NCBI GenBank assembly: GCA_036523395.1
Contig: DATDEH010000015.1
Coordinates: forward strand, 1 to 45,875
Source: Candidatus Limnocylindria bacterium
GTDB taxonomy: Bacteria > Chloroflexota > Limnocylindria > P2-11E
Length of the DNA: 45,875 nt
Reading direction: 5' to 3'
Shown here: one piece after another, positions 16,288-24,444 of the stretch
Position numbering within the stretch: position 1 is the first letter of the stretch
Layout: each line of letters opens with the position of its first letter
Made by a program: the position numbers and the translations under genes
The notes under the pieces: model-generated
The model's input: only the letters and a program-made list of their open reading frames with translations
Databases searched by the model: none
What the model was told of the DNA's origin: nothing

Positions 16288-17736
16288 CTATGGCCCCTCG
16301 CCCCGACCGAGGTCGAGCGCAACGGCCGTCACGACGTCGCCGGCCTGCTGCAGCCGCGGCGTCTCGATGAGCGCGATCGTGTCGCGAGGTGTGTGGAGGA
16401 CGTAGTCGCTCCACAGGATCAATGACGACGGGACGCCGCGCTTCGCGAACGTCGTCTGGTCACTGCCCCCGCCGCGCATCGACTGGAACGGCACGCCGAG
16501 CGTCCGAGCCGCCGCGCGGATCCGGTCGACGAGCGCGGGGCTCTCATCGGATGCCTCGAGCGTGTTGCCGCAGCACCCGATGACGTCAAGGTTCAGATAC
16601 GCGACCAGACTCTCGACCCGTCCCGGAGACGCGGCCATGCGAGCGGCGTAGGCCTCGGATCCGAGCAAGCCCTCTTCCTCGCCGGCCCACGCGACGAAGA
16701 CGATGGAACGCTTGAGCTCGGCCCGTCTCGCTGTGAGCGCGCGTGCGACCTCGATCGTGACCGCGGGCCCGGACGCGTTGTCATTCGCGGCGGCGAAGAC
16801 CGTGCCGTCGGGATCGGTGCCGACGCCGTCGAGGTGGCCGCCAATGAGGACGGCGCGTTTCGCGAGGTCCGGTTCGTTCCCGCGCAGCAGACCGACGACG
16901 TTGATGCCCTCAACATCGCGCACCGCCGTCAATGGGAGCGACATGCGCACGGTCACGCCGGTCTCGAACGCCGGCGACGGCGCGGTCGGGTTCGATCGTC
17001 GCGCGCGGACGCTGCTCTGCACCTGCGCGACGGTCCGCGCCGCGGGCGCGAGAAGCTCGTTGGCGACCCCCTCCGTGATCACGAGCACCGGGAGCGTTGG
17101 CGTGGAGAAGCGTGGGATGAACGAATAGCGGATCGAGGTGTCGCCGACGACCAGGACGCCGACCGCGCCCTCCGCGAAGGCGCTCTCGACGACGCCGCTC
17201 GCCGTCGGGCCGGTCACGAGCGCGATGCGCCCGCGAGTCGTCACGCCGGCGTAGTCATCCTGGCCGCCGCCCTTCGCGCCGCCTCCGACCACGACGACCT
17301 GTGCCTCCACGGCTCCGTCGCCGGAGCGACCGCCGACGCTCTCGGTGAAGTCGATGCGGTGCTTCCACGACCTCTCGTCCGCCCCGGTTCGCGTCAGGGT
17401 CGGCGTCGCGCTGAGATCGACGATCGGCATCGAGAAGCGCTGGAAGTACGTACCGCCGTCGCCCAGCGGCTCGAGGCCGATCGCCTTGAACTGGTCGGCG
17501 ACGTACCGCGCCGCTTCCAGGTAGCCCGCCGACCCGCTGTAGCGGCCGCCGCGTGCCGGATCGGCGAGGTACGCGATGTGCTCGCGCGCCCGCGGTCCGT
17601 CGAAGACACCGGCGCCGGCGACGACGATCGCGGTTGACGGCGATACGGTAGATGAGACGCGCGGCGTCGGCGACGCGATGACCGGCGTCGGTCCGCACGA
17701 CGCGACGATGAGTGCGGCGAATAGGAGCCGCCTCAA
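16288..17736 (-). CDS. M28-family metallopeptidase lipoprotein
   Basis: This is a 482-residue exported zinc aminopeptidase-like protein. The TTG start at 17736 overlaps the preceding stop as TTGA. A short signal ends in the lipobox I-V-A-S-C (Cys14). A protease-associated-like region near residues 150-240 precedes the M28 catalytic part. Likely zinc ligands are His in I-G-G-H-L-D-G (about 297), Asp in A-N-D-N-A-S-G (about 317), the Glu pair in A-G-E-E-E-G-L-L-G-S (about 352), Asp in N-L-D-V-I-G, and His in L-H-T-P-R-D-T (about 446). It is a paralogue of the peptidase half of the adjacent fusion gene. Together they probably release amino acids or small peptides outside the cell for the coupled permeases. 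Confidence 0.88.
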   Translation of the reverse strand: MRRLLFAALIVASCGPTPVIASPTPRVSSTVSPSTAIVVAGAGVFDGPRAREHIAYLADPARGGRYSGSAGYLEAARYVADQFKAIGLEPLGDGGTYFQRFSMPIVDLSATPTLTRTGADERSWKHRIDFTESVGGRSGDGAVEAQVVVVGGGAKGGGQDDYAGVTTRGRIALVTGPTASGVVESAFAEGAVGVLVVGDTSIRYSFIPRFSTPTLPVLVITEGVANELLAPAARTVAQVQSSVRARRSNPTAPSPAFETGVTVRMSLPLTAVRDVEGINVVGLLRGNEPDLAKRAVLIGGHLDGVGTDPDGTVFAAANDNASGPAVTIEVARALTARRAELKRSIVFVAWAGEEEGLLGSEAYAARMAASPGRVESLVAYLNLDVIGCCGNTLEASDESPALVDRIRAAARTLGVPFQSMRGGGSDQTTFAKRGVPSSLILWSDYVLHTPRDTIALIETPRLQQAGDVVTAVALDLGRGEGP

Positions 17737-20105
17737 CCGGTCGCCGCCATCTCGAGCACCGACTGCAACACGACCTCGCCCGACGCGCGGAGGCGCGCGG
17801 GATCGACGGTCGTTGGCGTATCGCCGACGGTGTGGAACGGGCCGACCTCCGTGCCTGTGATCATCACCGCGGGCACCCGCCGGCGCAGGAATGTGAAGTG
17901 ATCGCTGCCCCCGATGCCCGATGGGTACTCGAGGTCGTAGCCGAGGCGGTCGGCCGCGGAACGCAGGCGCTGGTGCAGCTCGAAGCTCTCGTCGGACGCC
18001 GCGAGACCGCCGCAGCATCCGTCCATGTCGAGATTGATGAAGGCCACGATGTTCTCGGCGCGCCACGGTTGCGTGACGGCGTTGGCGAGGAACGCGTCCG
18101 AGCCGAGGAGTCCCTCCTCCTCGCCCGCGAAGGCCACGAAGATGACGGAGTTCTTCAGCATCGCCTTGTTCGCGGCGAGCACCCGCGCGATCTCGATCGT
18201 GACCGCCGGACCCGACGCGTTGTCGTTCGCGGCCTGGAACACCCTCCCGTCCGGGTCGGTCCCGACGCCGTCGAGGTGTCCGCCTATGACCATGAATTTC
18301 TTCGAGCGCTCGGGATCGGTCCCGCGCAGCATGCCCACCACGTTCGCCGTGCGCACCGGCTCGGGCTGCCGGAGCGAGACCTCGATGCGAACGCGCGTCG
18401 GCGTATCGAACGAGAGTGGCTGAGGTGTGCTGCGGACCAGGCTGGGCCGTTGATCCGCGCGGCGGCGTCGCTCCTGGAGCGCGCTGCGCAGGTCGGCGAT
18501 GCGCTTTCCCGACGGCGCGATGAGCTCGTCGGCCACCGTTTCGGTCACGGTGATGACCGGGATGACGTCCTTCTCGAAGAACGCCGAGTACGACGGCCGG
18601 ATGATGCCGAGCTCGGGTGCTGCGACGAATATCACGGCTTTGGCGCCGGAGCGGATCGCCGCGTCGATCGGATCGCCCTGTGTCGGTCCGGCGATCAGGA
18701 CGATGTTCCCCTCGGGGTGCGTTCCCTGGTAGTCGCTGTAATCCTGGGTCCGGATCCCACCACCGACGTACACGACGTTCCCCTCGGCCGTGCCGCTGCC
18801 AGCGCGGCCACCGACGCGCTCGCTGAAGTCGGCGCGCGGCGCGTAGATCCTCGGATCGTCGCCGGTGCGTTCGAACACCGGCATCGCGCTCAGCCTGACG
18901 ATGTTCGTTCCCCAGTTCTGGAGGTACGTGCCGTCGCTTCCGATGGGCTCGAGGCCGATCGACTTGAACTGCTCCGCGACATACCGCGCGGAGTCGTTGT
19001 AACCGGCGGACCCGGTGTACCGTCCCGCGCGCGCCGGGTCGGCCAGCCAGTCGACATGCGCGCGCGCCTTGGCCGAGTCGAACTCGCGCGCGATCGGGAC
19101 ATAGCTGCCCGCCGGTCCGACGTAGGGGCTCGCGAGGCGGAGGGCGACGAAGATCGCCACGACCGCGAATCCGGTACGCAGCGACAGGAGCTTGCCAAGC
19201 GCGACCGGTGCGCGCTCGAAGAACGTCCGCAGACCGTGCCCCATCAGGTTGAAGCCGAGGATCGCGCTCGCGAACGCGGTCGCGGGAACGAGCGCGATCC
19301 ACTGCGCGCGGTAGATCTCGAACTTCCCCTGCGCCAGAATTGCGCCCCACTCCGTCGTCGCGAAGATGAACTCGGTCCCGCCCCCGCGACCGGTGACATC
19401 GGTCGACACGTTCTGCCCGCCGCCCACGACGATGCCGAGAAAGCCGAGCTCGCCGAGCACGAGGAGGATCGCGCTCGCTTCGAGCGCCGCGGCCACCGCG
19501 AGCATCGGAAGCAGATTCGGAAGCACGTGGCGCGCGAACACAGCGAACTCCGAGAGGCCGAGCGATCGGGCGGCCTCGAGGAACGGACGCCCGCGCAGTG
19601 CGACGACGGCGGAGCGCGTCGCGCGGCCGAAGCCCCACCAGCCGGTGATCGCCAGCGCCGCGGCGAAGGCACTGACGCCCGAGCGGATGTCGAGGGCGAA
19701 GATCCAGAGCATCGCGAAGAGGACCGTCGGGAACGCGCCGAACGCGTCGATGAGCGCGGACACGCCGCGGTCGAGCGACGAGCCGGCGAACCAGCCCGCG
19801 AGCGCGCCGAGCGTCGTCCCAACGACGAGGCGCACCGCGAGCACGACGAACGCGATCGTGAGCGTCGCGCGCGCGCCGTACATGACGCCCGCCCACAGGT
19901 CGCGGCCGTTGCGATCGGAGCCGAGCGGGTAGCCGTACGTTCCTGGGTCGTACGGCGCGAGGACCGAGCGCGGACCGTCGATGATCAGCGTCGTGCTCTT
20001 GAGCGGATCGACGTTCGTGAGGAGCGGCGCCGCGAGTCCGAGGAAGATCCAGCCGCCGATGATCGCCGCGCCGATGATGAGCTGCCACGTGAGCGCGCGG
20101 CGCAT
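17733..20105 (-). CDS. DppC-type ABC permease fused to M28 zinc peptidase
   Basis: A single open frame of 790 residues joins two proteins. Residues 1-300 are a DppC/OppC-type permease: an N-terminal helix at 8-28, Y-P-L-G-S-D-R-N-G-R-D-L at 59-70, and the coupling loop S-L-G-L-S-E-F-A-V-F-A-R-H-V-L-P at 181-196. Residues 311-327 form an extra hydrophobic helix. Residues 343-790 are a protease-associated region and an M28 peptidase with apparently complete zinc ligands: His610, Asp628, Glu662/663, Asp693 and His757. The extra helix would place the peptidase on the outer face. ATG 20105 overlaps the DppB-type stop, and the stop overlaps the start of the M28 lipoprotein gene. No frame break is visible. 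Confidence 0.87.
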   Translation of the reverse strand: MRRALTWQLIIGAAIIGGWIFLGLAAPLLTNVDPLKSTTLIIDGPRSVLAPYDPGTYGYPLGSDRNGRDLWAGVMYGARATLTIAFVVLAVRLVVGTTLGALAGWFAGSSLDRGVSALIDAFGAFPTVLFAMLWIFALDIRSGVSAFAAALAITGWWGFGRATRSAVVALRGRPFLEAARSLGLSEFAVFARHVLPNLLPMLAVAAALEASAILLVLGELGFLGIVVGGGQNVSTDVTGRGGGTEFIFATTEWGAILAQGKFEIYRAQWIALVPATAFASAILGFNLMGHGLRTFFERAPVALGKLLSLRTGFAVVAIFVALRLASPYVGPAGSYVPIAREFDSAKARAHVDWLADPARAGRYTGSAGYNDSARYVAEQFKSIGLEPIGSDGTYLQNWGTNIVRLSAMPVFERTGDDPRIYAPRADFSERVGGRAGSGTAEGNVVYVGGGIRTQDYSDYQGTHPEGNIVLIAGPTQGDPIDAAIRSGAKAVIFVAAPELGIIRPSYSAFFEKDVIPVITVTETVADELIAPSGKRIADLRSALQERRRRADQRPSLVRSTPQPLSFDTPTRVRIEVSLRQPEPVRTANVVGMLRGTDPERSKKFMVIGGHLDGVGTDPDGRVFQAANDNASGPAVTIEIARVLAANKAMLKNSVIFVAFAGEEEGLLGSDAFLANAVTQPWRAENIVAFINLDMDGCCGGLAASDESFELHQRLRSAADRLGYDLEYPSGIGGSDHFTFLRRRVPAVMITGTEVGPFHTVGDTPTTVDPARLRASGEVVLQSVLEMAATG

Positions 20106-21028
20106 CAGGACGCCGCTCCGGTGGACGCATGCACCAGACGCGCCGCGGCCGCGTCGAGCGCGAACCGGGTCACCGCGATCGTCACCACGAGAGCACCGAG
20201 CAGCGTGCCGGCGGTCGCGGCATCGAATCGCTGGATCGCCTGCAGCAGCGAGAAGCCAAGCCCCGGCCACGAGAAGAACACTTCGACGACCGGCAGCGTC
20301 GAGAGTCCGATCGAAAGCGCGGCGGCGATCGCGCCGAGGATCGGCACGAGCGCGTTGCGCAGCGCATGGCGACCGATGACGACGCGCTCGAGGAGGCCCT
20401 TTGACCGTGCGGTGCGCACATGGTCCGCGCCGAGTTCTTCGTCGACGGCGACGAACGCGAAGTTCGCGATCTGGGCGAACGGGCGCGCGGCGAGGACGAA
20501 CGTCGGAAGGATGAGATGGTCGTCGACGCCGAAACCGAAGCTCGGCCAGAGGCGGATGTTGTAACGGCGCACCATCTCGGCCGACAACAGGATGAGGAGG
20601 ATCGCGAGGAGGAACGACGGCGTCGAGATCACCGCGGTCATGCTGCCGACGAGCACCGCCCGCAGCCGCGTGCTGCGGGTGGCTGCGGCGACCACACCGA
20701 CGGTGACGCCGAACACCGTGGCCAGCGTCACCGCGAGGCCGACGAGCAGCATGCTCTTGGGGTACGCGTCGAGCAGCACCTCGCCCATCGAGCGCCGCCG
20801 TCCACCGAGGATCGATGTCGACGTGGCCTCGCCGAGCGAGCCCTGGAAGAGGCTCGCGAAGTAGTCCTGTGTCCCTTCCCAAGCTTGCTGGAGGATGTCG
20901 GCGATGGGCGCGTGATCGAAGCGGGAGCGTGCCGCGACGAGGGCGATCTGCGCGAGCACGACGATGAGAACGAAGGTGAAGATGACGAGCAGGACGCGCG
21001 TGAGGATCGCGACGGCAGCGCGACTCAA
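20105..21028 (-). CDS. DppB-type ABC permease
   Basis: This is a peptide-type permease of about 307 residues and the partner of the permease-peptidase fusion. It has an N-terminal helix, then a long extracytoplasmic region, then the helical core. The coupling loop T-A-R-S-K-G-L-L-E-R-V-V-I-G-R-H-A-L-R-N-A-L-V-P and the later F-F-S-W-P-G-L-G motif are typical of DppB. TTG 21028 is the best start: it overlaps the stop of a possible seven-codon leader as TTGA, and homology begins just after it. The start remains uncertain. Its stop shares a base with the ATG of the fusion gene (TGATG). No binding protein or ATPase gene lies in this operon. Confidence 0.85.
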   Translation of the reverse strand: MSRAAVAILTRVLLVIFTFVLIVVLAQIALVAARSRFDHAPIADILQQAWEGTQDYFASLFQGSLGEATSTSILGGRRRSMGEVLLDAYPKSMLLVGLAVTLATVFGVTVGVVAAATRSTRLRAVLVGSMTAVISTPSFLLAILLILLSAEMVRRYNIRLWPSFGFGVDDHLILPTFVLAARPFAQIANFAFVAVDEELGADHVRTARSKGLLERVVIGRHALRNALVPILGAIAAALSIGLSTLPVVEVFFSWPGLGFSLLQAIQRFDAATAGTLLGALVVTIAVTRFALDAAAARLVHASTGAAS

Positions 21029-21048
21029 CGGAGGTCGACAAGGGGCAT
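21025..21048 (-). other. Possible seven-codon leader ORF (M-P-L-V-D-L-R)
   Basis: On the minus strand ATG 21048 opens a seven-codon frame whose TGA stop overlaps the TTG start of the DppB-type gene. It lies inside the 9-bp-arm palindrome. The overlap style matches other coupled genes here, but so short a frame could arise by chance. Confidence 0.25.
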
Positions 21049-21062
21049 GTCGACCTAGAATA
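21032..21062 (+). promoter_or_regulatory. Candidate metG promoter with overlapping palindrome
   Basis: A sigma-70-like promoter reads toward metG: -35 TCGACA at 21035-21040, a 16-base spacer, and -10 TAGAAT at 21057-21062. It ends about 14 bases before ATG 21077, so the leader would be very short. The perfect inverted repeat AGGTCGACA (21032-21040)/TGTCGACCT (21048-21056) covers the -35 and spacer and reaches within four bases of the divergent permease start. A protein bound there could affect both directions; this is inference. Confidence 0.5.
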
Positions 21063-21076
21063 CCGAGCAAATTCCG

Positions 21077-22618
21077 ATGAAGTTCTATGTCACGACCGCC
21101 ATTGCCTACGTCAACGACCGGCCCGGACTCCATCACGGTTACGAGTTCACGGGGGCGGACGCGCTTGCTCGCTTTCACCGCCAGCGCGGCGACGAGGTGT
21201 TCTTCCTCACCGGTACCGATGAGAACGCGACGCGCAACGAGCAGGCGGCCAAGGAGCAAGGAATACCGACCAGACAGCTCGTCGACAAATATGCCGCCCA
21301 ATTCCAGCAGATGGCTGATCTTTGGAACATCTCCTACGACCGCTTTATCCGCACGACGGACGCCGACCACGTCGCGGGTGTCCAGGAGTTCGTGCGCCGC
21401 TGGATCGCGAACGACGACGTGTATCTCACCACCTACGAGGGCTGGTACTGCACCGGGTGCGAAGCGTTCTACGAGGAGAGCGATCTCATCAACGGGCAGT
21501 GTCCGATCCACCCAACGCGGCAGATCCAGCGTCTCAAAGAGGAGAACTACTTCTTCCGTCTGAGCAAGTACGAGCAGCGCCTCAAGGACCTGTACCGCGA
21601 GCATCCCGAGTTCTGCGTGCCCGAGATACGTCGCAACGAGGTCCTCGGCTGGCTGGACCGAGGGCTACGCGACATCAGCGTGTCGCGGCGGAATCTCACC
21701 TGGGGGATCCCGTTCCCCGACAAGCCTGGCCACACGGTGTATGTCTGGTTCGACGCGCTCATCAACTACGTGACCGGCGTCGGCTTCGGGGCCGACGAGA
21801 CCACGTTCAAGAAGTGGTGGCCGGCCGACCTGCATGTCATCGGCCTGGACATCACACGCTTTCACTGCATCTTCTGGCCAGCCATGCTGATGTCGGCCGG
21901 CATCGAGTTACCGCGGCAGGTCTACGCGCACGGCTTCTTGCACTACGCGGGTGAAGGCAGACTTTCGCGTTCGAGCGGCAACATGATCGATCCCATCGCC
22001 GCCGCGAACGAGTGGGGGAGTGATGCGCTTCGATACCTACTCCTGCGCGAGGCGCCGTTCGCGAAGGATTCGCCGATCTCCCCGGAGATCCTCGACCTTC
22101 GCTTCAACGCCGATCTCGCGAACGGGCTCGGCAACCTGGTCTCCCGCGCCACGAAGATGGTCGAGCTGTACTCCGACGGCCGGGTGCCAACGCCAGGGAA
22201 GGGCGGTCCCTCAGAGAAGGCGCTGCGCGAGACTGCCGAGCGCGCGCTCGAGACGCACGATGTATCGGCCGCGCGGCTCGACTTCTCCGATGCCCTCGCC
22301 GCGATCTTCAGCGTCGTCGAAGAGGCGAACAAGCATTTCCAGCGCACCCAGCCGTGGCAGGCGGTGAAGGACCCAGCCCGGAAGGACGAGGTCGACGCGG
22401 CTCTTTACGCCGGCCTCGAGGCGGTCCGCCTTGTCGCGTACCTCCTGTTCCCGTACATGCCGACGATCAGCCCGCGCATCGCCGAGGTGCTCGACGTCGA
22501 ATCGCCGGCGTCTGCGAAATGGGAGGCCGTCGCGCGTTGGGGCCTGCTGCAGCCGGGGAAGCAGATCCGCTCCGCGCCGTCGCTTTTCCCAAGGCTCGAG
22601 CGAGCGAAGACGGCCTGA
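21077..22618 (+). CDS. metG: Methionyl-tRNA synthetase (divergent motifs)
   Basis: This is a 513-residue class I synthetase that should charge tRNA-Met in the cytoplasm. The order of parts is normal: catalytic Rossmann fold, a single zinc knuckle C-T-G-C with C-P-I-H at about residues 120-142, the W-F-D-A-L-I-N-Y motif near 223-230, and the helical anticodon domain from about 350. There is no C-terminal tRNA-binding extension. The two signatures are unusual. The HIGH region reads R-P-G-L-H-H-G-Y instead of the common P-H-I-G-H, and the KMSKS region reads R-L-S-R-S-S-G-N. tatD follows ten bases after the stop, as in many genomes, which favours a housekeeping role. Confidence 0.88.
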   Translation: MKFYVTTAIAYVNDRPGLHHGYEFTGADALARFHRQRGDEVFFLTGTDENATRNEQAAKEQGIPTRQLVDKYAAQFQQMADLWNISYDRFIRTTDADHVAGVQEFVRRWIANDDVYLTTYEGWYCTGCEAFYEESDLINGQCPIHPTRQIQRLKEENYFFRLSKYEQRLKDLYREHPEFCVPEIRRNEVLGWLDRGLRDISVSRRNLTWGIPFPDKPGHTVYVWFDALINYVTGVGFGADETTFKKWWPADLHVIGLDITRFHCIFWPAMLMSAGIELPRQVYAHGFLHYAGEGRLSRSSGNMIDPIAAANEWGSDALRYLLLREAPFAKDSPISPEILDLRFNADLANGLGNLVSRATKMVELYSDGRVPTPGKGGPSEKALRETAERALETHDVSAARLDFSDALAAIFSVVEEANKHFQRTQPWQAVKDPARKDEVDAALYAGLEAVRLVAYLLFPYMPTISPRIAEVLDVESPASAKWEAVARWGLLQPGKQIRSAPSLFPRLERAKTA

Positions 22619-22628
22619 CGCGCCGCGC

Positions 22629-23390
22629 GTGATCGACGCACACGCGCACCTCGACGACCGCCGCTTCATTGACGATCTCGACGACGTGCTTGCGCGCGCG
22701 TCGGCGGCGGGGATCGAGCGCGTGCTCTCGTGCGCCGAGGATCTCGCGTCCAGTGAACGGAACGTCCTCATCGCGCGTCGACACCCGTCGGTGCGTATCG
22801 CGGTCGGTGTTCATCCGCACCGGTCGGAGTCGTGGAACTCCGACGTGCTCGGAATGATCGACCGCCTCGCGCGCGACAAGCACGTCGTCGCGATCGGCGA
22901 GATAGGGATCGATCTCTCCGGCCGCAGTGCGCCGCGCGAGGCGCAGGAGATCGCGTTCCTCGCGCAGCTCTCGCTCGCGAACGTTCTCGGGTTGCCGGTC
23001 GTCGTCCATGTGCGCGACGCGGGTCAGCTGACGCGCGAGCTCGTCGATCGGGCCGGTGCTGCGCGCGGCATGGTGCACTGCTTCAGCGAGGGACCGGAGG
23101 AGATCGACGAGTGGATGCGACGCGGCTTCTTCGTCTCGTTCGCCGGCACCGTGACGTATCCGAAGAACGACGCGCTGCGGCGCGCCACCGCCCGTGCGTC
23201 CGGGGACCGGATCCTGGTCGAGACCGATGCGCCGTATCTGACGCCACAGGCGCGCCGCGGCGAGCGGAATGAGCCTGCTTTCGTCCTTGAAACCCTGGCC
23301 GCGGTGGCCGCCGCTCGGGGCCGGGACCCCGCCGAGCTTGGCCTCCAGTGCACCGAAAACGCCCAGAAACTCTTCGGAGACCGCTTCTAG
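22629..23390 (+). CDS. tatD: TatD-family metal-dependent hydrolase
   Basis: This is a 253-residue TatD/YcfH-type amidohydrolase-fold DNase. GTG 22629 starts the product exactly at the family N-terminus. The first metal pair is H-A-H in I-D-A-H-A-H-L-D. Further conserved pieces are G-V-H-P-H near residues 61-65, the Glu of I-G-E-I-G-I-D near 88-94, V-V-V-H-V-R-D near 123-129, M-V-H-C-F-S near 147-152, and E-T-D-A-P-Y near 197-202. The Leu-Asp-Tyr often found after I-G-E is replaced by I-D-L-S. It is placed directly behind metG. TatD enzymes act in DNA repair or quality control; the exact substrate is not inferable. Confidence 0.9.
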   Translation: MIDAHAHLDDRRFIDDLDDVLARASAAGIERVLSCAEDLASSERNVLIARRHPSVRIAVGVHPHRSESWNSDVLGMIDRLARDKHVVAIGEIGIDLSGRSAPREAQEIAFLAQLSLANVLGLPVVVHVRDAGQLTRELVDRAGAARGMVHCFSEGPEEIDEWMRRGFFVSFAGTVTYPKNDALRRATARASGDRILVETDAPYLTPQARRGERNEPAFVLETLAAVAAARGRDPAELGLQCTENAQKLFGDRF

Positions 23391-23451
23391 GGAACACAAC
23401 CGAGCCAGCCGTCGTATCAACCAGCAGCACCTTGAAAGGCTGGTGAGGGAC

Positions 23452-24369
23452 ATGCGGCGCTCACTGCGCGTCCTCGGGCTTCTCGCGTTCGTCCTCGTGC
23501 TCGCAGCGGCCTGCTCGCAGGCGGCTGCCCCGACAGCATCCGGGCCTGAGTTCAGGAACATCGGCGGCAACCTCGGCGACGGCGCCGCGGCAGTCCCGGC
23601 GCCCCCGAAGGGCGCTCCCGGCAGCATCGCGGCGTTCGACGCGACGACCACGACGCAGAACGGCATCCCGACGCTCGTCACGAGCCCCAACCGGAATCTC
23701 ATCCTGACCGCGAATGTCTCGATGAAGACGCAGGATCCGTGGGCGACCGCCGACAAGGCGCGCGCCATCGCGAGCGGACTCGGCGGCGACATCCTCGCCA
23801 TGAGCCAGACCGGCCAGGGCGACAACCGCAGCGCGCTCATCACCGTGCGTGTTCCATCGGACCGCTTCGATGAAGCGCTCCGCCAGCTGAAGCTCCTCGA
23901 CGGCGAGGTCCTGACGTCGAACGTCGACGCGAAGGACGTCACCGACCAGTTCACCGACCTGCAGGCGCGACTCGTCGCGAAGCAGGCCGAGGAACAGCGT
24001 TACCTCCAGCTCTTCCCGCAGGCGAAGACGGTCGATGAGACGCTCAAGATCGACGCGGCGCTCGGCAACGTGCGCACGCAGATCGAGCAGCTGCAGGGTC
24101 AGCTCAACCTCATCAAGAACCGGACCGAGTTCTCGACGATCACCATGTCGATCGCGCCGATCGTGACCGTGCCCCCGACGACGGGTGGCGCGTGGGACCC
24201 GTCGGTCACCTTCGCGAAGGCGATCGCCGCCCTCTCCGTGTTCTTCCGCTTCGCCGCCGACCTTGCGATCTGGGTCCTCGTGTTCGGCTGGCTCCCGCTC
24301 ATCGGCCTCGCGCTCGCGTTCGCCGCGATGCGCATGCGCCGTCCCAGCGCAGCCTCTCCTACGGCCTAG
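23452..24369 (+). CDS. DUF4349-like lipoprotein with C-terminal membrane helix
   Basis: This is a 305-residue protein starting at ATG 23452 (GTG 23443 is also in frame). It has a lipoprotein signal ending L-A-A-A-C (Cys21) and an Ala/Pro-rich linker. The DUF4349 region, about residues 78-235, has the family pattern: an opening strand (R-N-L-I-L-T-A-N-V-S-M), the V-R-V-P-S-D-R-F-D-E-A-L strand/helix, the D-V-T-D-Q-F-T-D-L-Q-A-R-L helix, and a coiled-coil-like stretch ending F-S-T-I-T-M. Two hydrophobic segments near 250-290 follow. Anchoring at both ends suggests an envelope protein. The function of the family is not known to me. Confidence 0.85.
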   Translation: MRRSLRVLGLLAFVLVLAAACSQAAAPTASGPEFRNIGGNLGDGAAAVPAPPKGAPGSIAAFDATTTTQNGIPTLVTSPNRNLILTANVSMKTQDPWATADKARAIASGLGGDILAMSQTGQGDNRSALITVRVPSDRFDEALRQLKLLDGEVLTSNVDAKDVTDQFTDLQARLVAKQAEEQRYLQLFPQAKTVDETLKIDAALGNVRTQIEQLQGQLNLIKNRTEFSTITMSIAPIVTVPPTTGGAWDPSVTFAKAIAALSVFFRFAADLAIWVLVFGWLPLIGLALAFAAMRMRRPSAASPTA

Positions 24370-24386
24370 CGCTCCCTCCCCGACGC

Positions 24387-24424
24387 GGCGGTGGCCCTAC
24401 CCCTCAGCGGGTGGGGCCGCCGCC
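24387..24424. terminator. 16-bp GC-rich hairpin
   Basis: Arms at 24387-24402 and 24409-24424 pair over 16 positions with two G-T wobbles around the loop CTCAGC. It lies 17 bases after the stop of the DUF4349-like gene and 20 bases before the GNAT start. It probably terminates or attenuates the upstream message; no long T run follows. Confidence 0.7.
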
Positions 24425-24444
24425 ATCTCCTAAACTCGCCGTCG

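Noticed and set aside
17712-20564. 950-codon plus-strand frame
   Set aside because: It lies antisense to the permease-peptidase fusion and DppB-type gene, and has a repetitive Arg/Asp/Glu/His-rich translation with no domain signatures.
20105-21604. 499-codon version of the DppB-type gene
   Set aside because: The upstream part is antisense to metG; permease homology begins only after about 21028.
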